From contig CM074811.1 in the NCBI GenBank assembly GCA_037447605.1, forward strand, positions 157,665 through 221,664: a DNA stretch of 64,000 bases. Direction: 5' to 3'. The stretch's first letter is position 1. The number at the start of each line of letters is the position of its first letter. The notes under the pieces are model-generated. The model was not told the DNA's origin and searched no databases. It saw only the letters and a program-made list of their open reading frames with translations. This DNA comes from Zygnema circumcarinatum (Eukaryota; Streptophyta; Zygnematophyceae; Zygnematales; Zygnemataceae). Positions 1 through 10,675 of the stretch are shown here, in pieces. Made by a program: the position numbers and the translations under genes.

Positions 1-2495
1 ACTCTCGTTTCTTTCTCATTTCTCGTGCCCTAAAAGCACCTTTCTGCATCCAAACCGCTTTGCAGGCCCTCACTGCTCTCTGGGAGCAGGGTGGTCACGA
101 CTGCAACATTTTAAAAACCTTCATGGCGGAATTGACAAGCAACTGCTTGTTAGTTCTCCAGGTTCCAGGTTAGCGGCGAGACGCAGGGTCGCACTCTGCA
201 CTCAAGCTAGTCAGGACTCACAATCTACCAGTGGTTCCGCAAGCAATGCCTCTGTCGTTATCGGCTCAGGAAATTCTAATCTCAGTGAGGCTGAAGCTAT
301 TGTGAAGGCTGTGGAGGAGGGAGAGTTGAGCCGAGCACAGGCTTTGAATGTTGTGGATGAAAAGTTAACCAATGGGAAGGAAAATGAAGCATTAGGTCTT
401 GTGCAGGCGCTCCAAGGCCGAAGTTGTGGACTGAAGGCATTCGGTGCTGCTAGACAGGTGAGTTGTAATTGTCTCCGAAAGCGAGCACTGTAGGAGCTTT
501 TGCTGTACATCGAGTCTTCTGCATATCCTTTGTGGTAAAAATGTTCACTCTTTGGTCTCCTCCCATTGTGTCCTAAAGACAACAAATGCTTCACGTTCTT
601 GTCCTTAAGGCGAAAAGGCAAGATGGTCAATGCTTCGTTAATTGATACCAGAACAGTCTGCTAAATAATTCTTTATAATGCCAATATTTTCCTCGCATAC
701 CTTTTCTTGGTTGGGTCTGTGATTATTTGCCACCGAGCCTCCTGTGCTGTGTTATTTTTCCAAAAATAATGAATGCTTGTCTCGAGGAGATCCTGCAGGT
801 TCCCCAAAGGGTATACACCTTGGAAGAACTTCGGCTTAATAAGATAGACACAGCGCGCTTTTTGTCACCTTCAGATTCGACTCTGAGCGGTGTCAGACAG
901 GGCCTTCAGTTGGCATTGGCAGCAGGTGTCCTGGCAGCATGGCAAGTCCTGGGGTTGGAACAGGGACAGCTTTTAGGCGTCATTGTGTCGCTGCTGTTCC
1001 TAGCCACGGCAGACCAGGTCAGTACACCTCGCTTCTCTTAAGTTGTGGTGTTGAAATGCCTTCGAAGTTTTGTAATGAGCGCTTCGATTCAACTTTTTCA
1101 CTAGTCTTCTATGCATTCCATTTGCAATCAGTTTCAAGCTATTGGTAGCAATTCCTTTTCAAACAAACGTGTCACGTAGTCACCAACGTTGAACCACCAA
1201 AGTCTCAAACCTTTATATTGCCAAGCAACATGCTACGTCCTATTGAATTTGCGCCATGTTGTGACGCTTGGCTCATAATTTTTAACCATAAGGTGACTTA
1301 CTTTCTCGCAACTCTAATTTACAGATCGCAAATGGAGGAGGTGGGGAAGCACTCATTCTGGACACAGTGGGGAACGCAGTTAGTTCCAAGTATCGCAACC
1401 GTGTTGCAAAGGTGTGAGAAGCTCGTTCACACGTGGCACAGGGTCTCGGGCATTCTGTTTCATGCTTTGATTGCAGTGCGTTGCTTGACAGCAATAGAAT
1501 GTTAATGCTAGCGGCAGGAGCAGCTGTGGAGCAGAGGGCATGCAGCTTGCTGGCATTACATGCGCGGATGGGAAGGTTGGGATTCAGCACGAAGCAGGCC
1601 ACTTCCTGGTGTCGTATCTTATAGGCATCCTTCCCAAGGCGTACAGTTTGAGCAGTCTGGATGCCTTCCGGCGCTACGGTGCACTAAATGTACAGGCTGG
1701 CACAACCTTTGTGGACCAGGAGTTCCAGCAAGAAGTGCAGACCGGACGCCTTAGTGCAGGCGTAAGCCTTCTTCTACCTTCACTCAGGTGTTAGACACAG
1801 CTAGTTATTTGGCTAGAGAAATTGGCATTGATCTAACGATGGCGACGCCATCAAATATACATGGACAAAGGCAATATGTAGATTCAATGTGAACCAGTCA
1901 CAAATGACCTGTTAAACGAAAGAATGGATACGAGCAGTTTGTTGCTTCTAAGTCTAGCCACACGGCTCTAAAAAGCAAGTGGTGTTTGGATAGAGGTGCT
2001 TGTATTTTTCGAGAGGCATTCTTTGTCAGTCCTTTGACGATGTTGGGGTAAGGCTTTGCATTGTGCAGACTTTAAATAGCTTCTCATGCATTGCACTCGC
2101 TGGCGTAGCCACCGAATACTTGTACTTCGAGGTGGCGGAGGGCGGGTTGTCAGATATTCAACAGGTGGTCCACTAAACTGAAACTGCAGCCTCGTGCGTC
2201 ACATGGCATTCATCTGCACAGAATGTAACTTTCGGGATGGGTGTGGCTGCTGTTCCCTGAGCTAAAGCGGGACGGAGTGGGGCGGGTGCAGCTGGATGCC
2301 CTTTTCAAAGGCTTGGGGTTTTCACAGAAGAAGGCGGATTCGCAGGTGCGGTGGGCGGTGCTCAACACGGTGACCCTGCTGCGCCGCCACGCTGCAGCGC
2401 ATGAGCGCTTGGCGCAGGCCATGATGGCGGGCCAGACTGTGGGACAGTGCATCGAGGTCGTTGAAGAGGCTCTGGCGGACACTTCGGACATCTGA
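1..2495 (+). CDS. FtsH-like (M41-type, AAA-less) plastid membrane protein, 5' partial
   Basis: Six exons can be joined in phase: <1-457, 799-1017, 1325-1411, 1588-1761, 2069-2164 and 2292-2495 (TGA). The first is open to the window edge, so the start codon is not visible. Exon 2 encodes hydrophobic segments that look like two membrane helices. Exon 4 opens exactly at HEAGHFLVSYLIGILPKAYS, which carries the M41 zinc motif HEAGH. Exon 5 has FSCIALAGVATEYL and the last exon has GFSQKKADSQVRW. This order matches, from memory, a plant family of FtsH-like 'stress-regulated' proteins that keep the protease-type domain but lack the AAA ATPase. The Ser/Arg-rich N-terminus fits a plastid transit peptide. 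Proteolytic activity is not certain, because only the two His and the Glu of the motif are obvious. It converges with the NEPRO-like gene. Confidence 0.82.
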
Positions 2496-2911
2496 CTCAG
2501 CACCTTAAGGGTTTTGCTGGAATGCGACCCGCCCCCATGCGTAGGCCTTGACAAGAAGGAGAAGACCCGAGACAGACAGACTGTCCTTGTGACATTGTAT
2601 TGTTATTGAATCTCTGTACAGCTTGAATTTGTCTCAATTTAAATCTCCATCTTCGTAGTACGCGATTCATGTGCGGCAAGTGGACTAAGCTTCTTGCTTC
2701 ATACGCCACCCATTTTGTTCGGAATTACAGTGGATGCATCATACAACACGACAGAACCCACAAAGTTGACCGGTGCCCAAACCTTACGGCAACCCTTGCT
2801 GAGCACATCTCGCCGTGGTTACGTTTGCTTGAAGTGCCAATTGATGCAACTCAAGTACAACGGAGTAATGCAAACCATAAATCTTTTTTCCGAACGTTAT
2901 CTTTTAATAAA
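2496..2911. other. Convergent intergenic / 3' UTR region
   Basis: This lies between the TGA of the FtsH-like gene and the stop of the minus-strand NEPRO-like gene. It is moderately AT-rich and probably holds both 3' UTRs. I see no conserved ORF, repeat or RNA gene in it. Confidence 0.5.
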
Positions 2912-5223
2912 TCAAGGCCTCTGCAACAACATCTGCAAGAAGTCCTCGGCACCCAAGGGCTGCTGCGCCTCCCGGGGAACTGCTTTTCTTTTCTGCGGAA
3001 GCCTTTCGAGTGCAGCTGTTGTGCCCACATCGGTACTCCGCTTCAAACGCTTGGTTTCACGATCAAAAGTTTCTGTTTCCGTTGAAGTAGCAGGCACTGG
3101 TAACAGCCCCTGCAAGGTGTCCCTGGTATTCAAGGGGTGCCGCGTCTCACAGGAAGGAGATGGCCTTGCGCCCACTTGAGGACTCAGATTTCCTGCGCAC
3201 TCACTGGGCGTTTCCGCAGAAGAAACAGTAGCCGCCACCTCCACTACCTTTCCATTGTCTGCATGCAATGCCAGCCTATTTTGCATCATCATTTCTGCAA
3301 CTTCCTCTCCTTCTTGACGATCCGATGGCTCGAATTCTCGTGTCGGCTTGGCTGCGTCACTGAGTGACTGTTTCGCTTTCTCCTCTGCTCTTAGATATAG
3401 AGGTCTAGTGCTCAATGCAGCTTTTGTGTTCGAGGATTGAGAATTTCGGGTTAATCCTCCCTCGCCCATCACCTAAACACAGTGAATAGACAACTAATCC
3501 CAACTCAGAATACGACCAGTCATCGAGTGCACCATTCAGTTATAGAAAGTCAGACAAAGAGCAGCGTCTGCAGAAGGGGCGACCAACAACCTCTGGCACA
3601 AGATGAGGGGCTATGTTGGCGGATGCGCCCTTCACGTGTCGACGCATCTGTGGCAACAAGCAGGAGTTCTACACTGTCAGCTGCTATTCTTCATATAGAA
3701 TAGCGTCAAGTGGTTATGCCAAGGGTTAAGGCGCGAGACGTTGAGGCATGCCTGCAAAAGTAGTGTGTGCTCTCGAGCCAAGCACGCCAATAGGGTGAGG
3801 GCCAGAGGCATGAAGAATGACTGCGCAAGGAGGCTGCCCATGCACCTGATAACCCATACAGACCCACGAAGTCAGCAGCTTTCATTTGGATAGCCTGCTT
3901 CCGCTCCTTCAGGAGGACCAACACAGTGGACGGGTGTTCACCTGGCAGCTGTGCGAATTAAGTCGTTGGTCTGCCACAATGCCAGTTTCGCCCATCAGTT
4001 AGCTTGCACCTCTTGAGAATATAGATGGGGGATCTGTGGTAAAGGAAGGATACAGGGAACAAATGCGAAGACCAGAAACAATACAAGTGAATCTTTAATG
4101 AAAAGGTTGAAAAAGCATTGCCACAATAAGAATGTTGAGAGGACCTTCCAGCAATTAAGACGAACGGAACAACATTTGTATCATGTGTAACTGGTCACTG
4201 CCACTTATAACTTTGTGACGTATAGATCCTAATGTCCATAATTTTTACCCCTACCCTGAATGCTCTCCAAGAAGCAACGCTTAGCCCACCACATTCCAAA
4301 TTTCGGGCACACAAATCATGTGCTTACCATACAAAGCACGGCTTAAGCGCATACACATGCAACAGACCTTTCCTAGTAGCTCTGCAGCACCGAGAAGGCG
4401 ACGTAGGGCCGCTGCCAGCCCGTGCTGGGCTGTCATTCTGGAGGCGCTTTGCTGCAGTCTGGCCACAAGATGGAGAAGGCTGAGAGACCAACTTATGCTA
4501 TACGCTACAAAATGACACGGCAATGGCCCAACTTGGACTGGTCTGTATACTGGAGAGCCGAAACGTTTGCGACTGACGATCCTGAAGATGTATGTAAACT
4601 GGCAGCATGGGTACTATTATTAACAAATACCCCAAACACTGGATACTTGTGACAGATTATTGGACGGCTGCGAAGGCGTCCATGAAAAGTGAAGACATCT
4701 TCGAGGGCTCTTATGGCGCATCCATGACGACGCTGGTCAAAGTGACAGTACAAACATAGGTTCGTTATACTCACGTTGTGGCTGAAACAGTCTGTCTATC
4801 ACATTTTTCTATCAGCTCCTGAAGCAGCCGAAACTGTTCACTTATATCAGCTGCAACAATCAACTCCAAATGGCGTTTCACCTGAAAGAGTTCCTTTGAA
4901 CCAGCATCAGAATTCGCCTGCAGCATCTAAATAATATAGCTACAGGAAAATGACTTAAAAAACCACTGAGAGCGCTAAAAATTCACTCGGTATTCCAGCG
5001 AGATTGTTCACAAAGAAAAGCAACTATAGCAAAGGACCTGGCGAAGGGCTCGAAAGTATAGAGATGCTCGATGCTGACTGTGGCTCCTGTACAAAGCTCG
5101 CCTAAGCACGTCTACCTCCATCGCCAGGGAGGCTGTCGCAGCTGAAAGGAGCGCATGGCTTCCCGCTAGGGAGAAACTATCTTTATCCGCCATGGGTCGA
5201 ATGCAAAAAAACAGCTGTTTCAT
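2912..5223 (-). CDS. NEPRO N-terminal-domain-like protein (possible RNase MRP subunit)
   Basis: This is a multi-exon minus-strand gene. Exon 1 is complement(5038-5193) from ATGGCGGAT; an in-frame ATG also lies at 5223. It encodes a helical segment with LYRSHSQHRASLYFRALRQ. Exon 2, complement(4775-4881), continues with VKRHLELIVAADISEQFRLL. The L-Y-K/R-x-x-x-x-QHR-x3-Y/F-F-R/Q-x-L pattern followed by a helical repeat resembles the NEPRO N-terminal domain (DUF4477), whose animal member is a nucleolar RNase-MRP-associated protein. Middle exons near 4590-4710, 4350-4490 and 3840-3943 are supported by splice-like borders and coding character, but their phases were not fully solved. The last exon, complement(2912-3472), is low in hydrophobics, rich in Ser/Thr/Glu, and carries basic patches such as KRLKR and PQKRKAV that could be nuclear or nucleolar signals. 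The family call is from memory. The gene is divergent from FZL. Confidence 0.5.
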
Positions 5224-5292
5224 TCAAGGCGTGAACAAGAGGTCGCCGTGAAGAGAGCTCTCCTGGGAAAGGGCGGGGATTCCCGGGCGGCC
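5194..5292. promoter_or_regulatory. Probable bidirectional promoter, NEPRO-like / FZL
   Basis: Only 99 bases separate the two preferred start codons (minus ATG ending at 5193, plus ATG at 5293), and fewer if the minus ATG at 5223 is used. The 5' UTRs and core promoters of both genes must overlap here or extend into the neighbouring gene. No TATA box is evident. Confidence 0.5.
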
Positions 5293-8200
5293 ATGGCTGC
5301 CATTGTGACGTCTCCTCTGCAGGCGGGCCTGTGCGCTGTGCGCTCTCGTGTGGCACCCTTTCTAGACAAGCCGTTTGCACTTTCTTTGCCTCTCAGAGGA
5401 GGCTCCGATGGCTGCAGTCCATGGCAGGTGCCTCCTAATCGCAGAGCAGCAAACTATAGGAGGCGAAATGGAGCAGCAGCGAGTAGCTCCCTTGCAGAAG
5501 ATGCGGGACTACTGCCTTCTGTGGCTGCGACCCTTCAAAGCACTCCCAAGCTCACTGGCATTGGCACATTCAGGGCAGGGCAGAAGCGATCCGAGGTGAG
5601 AGTACCAGCTCTTCTCCTGAAGGTGGTGAGTTCTGAGATACTGGAGAGAGGAGAAGGCGAGGTTGAGCTAAGCGCTTTGGTGGACGCAGCGGTAGCTGGG
5701 GGGGCCACCATGGTGGTGTTGGAGGCTAGCAAGCAGGATGCAGGAGGCGCTCAGTTGTTTGAGGCTGCTTGCGCTCTCAAGGTGTTGCTGCGAGGTCGGG
5801 CTCAGCTATTGGTGGCAGAACGAGCTGATATTGCAGCTGCTGCTGGGGCAGACGGTGTTTTATTATCTGATCAAGGTACACATGCCCCGCTTGCTTTTTT
5901 TAAGGAAATTGCCGCTAAATGATAAGCATTCGAGTTTGGTCAAGTAGGTTGTGTTATAATATACAGCTTGGAGGTTTTGACGCAATACTAAGGTGTCATC
6001 TGTCTTCGTATTTCCCTGTCTTTGAAGGCTTTAAAAGTGGAAATTCTGGCCATAATTGTGCAATGCAGGGCTGCCGGCAGTAGTCGCTCGAAGAATGATG
6101 GAAAATGTCGCTGCCGCCGAGGCCTCAGTTCTTCCATTAATTGCAAAAAGGGTGAAGTCTTCAGATGCAGCCGTAGCAGCTACGGCTGCTGAAGGAGCAG
6201 ACTTGCTCATACTGGAGTCGCAATGGAATGATTCAGACAATCTGCATGAGCGAGTTACCATTCCCATCATTTGTGAGGCTGCAGCTCCAATGCTTGAACC
6301 CACTGAAGCTGTTACTGAAATAGGGCTTCGCCCTGGTTGTTGCGGTCTTGCACTCCAAGCCAATGAAGCAAAGGAGCGATTGGCGTCCTTCAATGGAGAT
6401 GCACGGAGATATGCCGAAGCTGTAGTGACTGCCATCCAAATGGCTATGGAAGCTCAGAGAGGAGAAACAAGAAGCACAGAGACTGAGTCTTTAGGTAGAC
6501 TGGGGAGGGGAGTGTCTGTGCCTCAGAGAGAGGTGCCGAACAGGCGGGTGCTAGAAAAAGAGGCACAGCAACTGGTAGAGGAGGAGCGAACACTCCTCAG
6601 AAGCTTCTTGCATATGTTTCAGGAGGCGACTCCTCAGGCAGGGCCTCTTTTTCTTCTAAATTTCCCCCATCCGCAGGGTCAATGTCGATAGATGATATGT
6701 TGACTTGTTCATAGTTTTGTTTTGTATTATCTGGATGTGAATGTGGAAGTATAGAGCAAGATGTCGCTTGGTGAGAATATGCTTGGCTTGTTCGAGCTTC
6801 AGTCAAAAACTTGATTGAGATTTGACGCGTATTTTTGTGACAAAAGATTAGAAAATTTTCTAACGCAAGAAAAAATCTTAGCAAATATCCAGGGGTATAT
6901 CTGAGCAGATGGCAGAGATCACGCTTCTGGAAGATGCCTTGGCGAGGCTGGACGACCTCTTCCTCGCAGTCATTGTGGTGCGCTTGCCTTTCCCTTGAGC
7001 CCCTTCATGGCAACCCTCATCATGCATACAAACCAGTCCTTGTGTGAACAGATAATTCCAGACACGTACTTGTGTGCTTCTCAAGCAAGTTGAATTCCGC
7101 ACACTTAGGTTCCTTTATTAATCTGCAGGGCGAGTTCAACTCGGGCAAGTCATCCGTTGTGAACGCTCTCCTTGGAAAGCGCTTTCTGAAGGAAGGCGTT
7201 GTGCCGACCACCAACGAGATCACGTTGCTGCGGCACAGCGACGACCGCGGCCACGAGGACCTCACTGAGCGCCATCCCGATGGCCACATTGTTCGCTTCC
7301 TCCCGGCTGACCTTCTCAAGCAGGTCAACCTTGCTACCACCAGCCTCCCCTCCTGTATCTTTAAAGACAATGCAATAGTCCACCTATTTCTATGCGGAGT
7401 TTGCCCCTCCCTGCTCATGTACAGGCCTGACAGCTGTTATGGATATGGCAGATGAACCTTGTGGACACGCCAGGCACCAATGTGATCTTGGAACGCCAAC
7501 AGAGGCTGACGGAGGAGTTTGTTCCTCGTGCGGACCTTGTGGTCTTTGTGTTGTCGGCTGATCGGCCCCTTACAGAATCAGAGGTTTGTAGTTGCTTCCT
7601 CTTCCAGGGGCTGTCTTGAGTGAAGACTCCGTGCTCGCAGCAAGGTTATTTCCTTCCAGATGGTAATACGTGTTCTCGCTTGCTGCTGTATGAGGATTGC
7701 AAGATGACCGCAGCACAGAAAGATATTCTACGCTTGATCCTGATTCCCTGTTTTTTTCTGTTGCATGTGGGTAGCGAACGGTTAAAGCTTAACACCTTTG
7801 CTTTGGAGGGGGCTCGGTGTGCAGGTATCTTTTCTCCGTTACATCAGAGAATGGGGCAAGAAGGTGGTTTTCGTCCTCAACAAGTCCGATGTCCTCTTGG
7901 AGACATCAGAGGTGCATTCAGACAGACTGCAAGCCTGCACGAGTTGCGATTTTTTTGTTTTATTTTTCGACACTTGCTTTTAGATTTTACTTTTAGGTTG
8001 TAGGGAGCAGTCGTGACTGGAGACGCCTATCGTGGGAATCCGCAGGTAGAGGAGGTCCTTCAGTTCGTGGCCGACAATGTGCAGCGCCTGCTCGGAGTGG
8101 ACCGCGTGCAGTGCTTTCCGGTCTCTGCCCGCTTTGCAATTCGTGCCAAATTGGCAGCTCAGGTGGAAGGATTCGGAGGAAATAGCACTATCGACCTTGA

Positions 8201-10042
8201 CCTCTTGGCTCAAGACCAGAGCTGGCAGGTAAGGTCTTTTTGTTTCCTAGCAGCTCATGGTTGAGAAAATCGCCTAAGGAAATAGGGCTCCCTTTTGCTT
8301 TCCTGTGCTGTCTACAACTTAACGACTCAACACAAGTGTTCAAGTCTCAGCTGGGCTGCATTTTGCGAGATGCAGATGAGCGGGTTCAAAGAGCTGGAGC
8401 AGTTTATATTCAGCTTTTTGGAGGGAAGCTCCGACGCCGGTGCAGAGCGGTTCCGGTTGAAGCTGGACACGCCATTGGGGGTTGCCGCTGCATTGCTGGC
8501 AGCGGCTGAGCGGCAGTTGGCAGGGGAGGCGCAGCAGAATGCAAACGACAGAAAAAGTTTGCAGAACTTGGAGGAGCAGAGCGCAGTGCTGCGCAGCAAC
8601 TTGGAGTTGGAGGCTATGCGCATGCACCAACGAGTCTCTTCCTTGGTACTAAACTTCCCCATTCTCTTGGCTCTAATCTGACGTATCGCCAAGCGTTATG
8701 TGAATGGATAACTACTTCGTTGGCCTTGTGTCCCTGAGTTCTTATTGTGGAAAGGAACTGTAGTGAGTCTGTGAAATGTGAGGGTTGGAGCAGGTTGAAT
8801 CCGCTTGTCGACGAGCAGAGCAAGTTGTGGATGCCACTCTCCGTTTGGGCAATGTGAACGCTCTCGGGCAGTACCTCGTTACTCCGGATGTCAGCCGCAA
8901 GGCAGGGTCCCTCCCGGTGGGCCGACGCTTTGAAGCGGATGTTGTGGGCTCCGCCATGGCAGACCTCAGAGTGCGTTCGTGGCCCCATACCTGCACCCTG
9001 CTGTGCTCGTAGTGCTTCTCGCCTTCCTTTCTAAAGGCGGCCAATTATTAAATAGACCTGATTCTGTGTTCCACCGCTAAAGTAGCTGTGCTGATCATCT
9101 CCATTCTGCATTTGTCTTTCTATGCCGTTGAATGTTCAGCTGTGTTTCTTTGCGGCTGATATTCCATCTGTGAGGGAAAATGCAGAGAATTATGTATGAA
9201 CATCGAGCATCGCTGTCTTCTACATGCACACAGCATCTCCAAGTGCAATGCGAGTTCGCAGCAACCCGATGGCCACAGCTGGCAGGCAATTGTGCTGTCG
9301 ACGTGGCAGAGCTGCGGGAGGCAGACGGTGACCGTGAAGGCAGTGTGGAGGTGCTCGAGGGCTTCGACACGCAGGCAGCGGCACTCCTCCTGGATGAAGA
9401 GCTGCGCCAAGCAGTATGTCATAGAGCATTCCTCTCACATTCCTGGAGAATGGTGTCTGCTGAATCATGTTTGTTAAGCGTTACTATTTTGGCAACTATG
9501 CTTCCTCGAAAGGGTAGTGGGTCTGATGGGATCAGGAAATGGCTGGGCTGTATGCAGGTGGCTGGCACATTCACCAGCTTTGGAGCAGCGGGAGTATCCG
9601 CTTCAGTTCTTACATCCGTCCTGCCCAGCACAGTAGAAGATCTGCTGGCTTTGGCCCTCTGTACTGCTGGAGGGTGAGCTCCCTTCATCCTTGAACATCC
9701 GTTTTTCTGTAACTCGCACGTACACTTAGGGGCTGAGATTAACCGCAGAATAACGTTTGCAGGTATGCCCAGGTGCTCCAGCTCCCCTCAAGGCGAGAGG
9801 AAGTGAAGGCAAAGGTTCGCAAGGCTTCTGAGGGCCTTAAGGCGCGGCTGATTAGGAGCATGGAGGCGGAGCTTCAGGACTGCGTGGCGGCTGCAGACGC
9901 TGCCCTCTCCCTGGCCCTCGCGCCGTACCGAGAGGCCGTTGCAGGCGAGACCGTGAGGGTGGCAGAGCTGCAGGCTCGGGCTGAAAGGTTGAGCTTGCAG
10001 CTGCGGACATTGCGCCAGCAAGTGCAGAACTTGGGCTGCTAG
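5293..10042 (+). CDS. FZL: FZL: FZO-like plastid dynamin-family GTPase with TenI-like N-terminal half
   Basis: Twelve exons join in phase: 5293-5875, 6069-6637, 6909-6977, 7129-7323, 7452-7583, 7825-7911, 8046-8228, 8376-8645, 8794-8970, 9234-9413, 9558-9673 and 9763-10042. They give about 946 residues, close to the roughly 910 of the plant protein. Exons 1-2 encode a transit-peptide-like leader and a thiamin-phosphate-synthase/TenI-like barrel (GADGVLLSDQ-GLPAVVAR). The GTPase follows: P-loop GEFNSGKSS, switch region GVVPTTNEIT, DTPGTN and NKSD. Near the C-terminus is a Gly/Ala/Ser-rich hydrophobic stretch (GAAGVSASVLTSVLPSTVED) that fits a membrane anchor, then a coiled coil. In plants FZL acts in thylakoid and envelope membrane organisation and is related to mitofusins. 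The start was chosen for the GCCATGG context and for frame. The intron after exon 2 appears to use a GC donor (6638). Confidence 0.93.
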
Positions 10043-10675
10043 AGCCACTCGTTTGATTGCTACTGAATTCTCCTGTATTTGTTTGCCTCAGGCTGGGCTT
10101 GCCTTTTCAATATTGTCATTTTTGTTTTGGATCATGTAAAATCTTCCTCAAAGATGTCCTTACATTTTTTTCTCATAATACTGTATATTTCTATTGCTCA
10201 AACGAGCTAGTTTGCCGTCAGTAGGGCGTGTCAGACTTAACAAAAGGTTACGAATATCGAGTTTTTAGTATCACGAGAATTTTTGAAGTCTGACACGCCC
10301 GAGTGTCAAGAAGCTTCTGGTGATCCTCTAACGGGAGAACATTCCTGCTTTCCGCCTCTCCTCATCCAGCCATCCCACGAGCCGAAAGCGACTCTCCGTA
10401 CATATGTACGAATTAGACCCGGCACTGTACGGAATGTACGAATGTACCACATGTACGAACAGTACGGACTTAGGCCCGCTTACAGTTCTAAAAGTCCGAG
10501 TTTTAAAACGAAATATAAACGAGTCGCACGTGCGACCCTCCATAATGGAAAGCTTTTTTTGAACTTTTGAACACGGCTCCGCCCGCCACGCGGCGCACGC
10601 TCGCGCATCCCTCATAGCAGCTGCGCTCTCCGCCCGCCACGTGGCCGGCAGGGGCGCCCTGCCCCCCTCGCGGCC
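10043..10675. other. Intergenic region with inverted repeat and GTAC-rich stretch
   Basis: This lies between FZL and the PPR/zinc-ribbon gene, both on the plus strand. It holds the FZL 3' UTR (TGTAA at about 10135), a perfect 15-base inverted repeat at 10224-10300 and a run of GTACG/GTACA words at 10397-10465. It then becomes GC-rich, and this part is probably the promoter and 5' UTR of the next gene. Confidence 0.6.
10224..10300. repeat. Perfect 15-bp inverted repeat
   Basis: The left arm is GGGCGTGTCAGACTT (10224-10238). The right arm is its exact reverse complement (10286-10300), with 47 bases between. It could be the ends of a small MITE-like element or a hairpin near the FZL 3' end. No flanking duplication is obvious. 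Confidence 0.7.
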
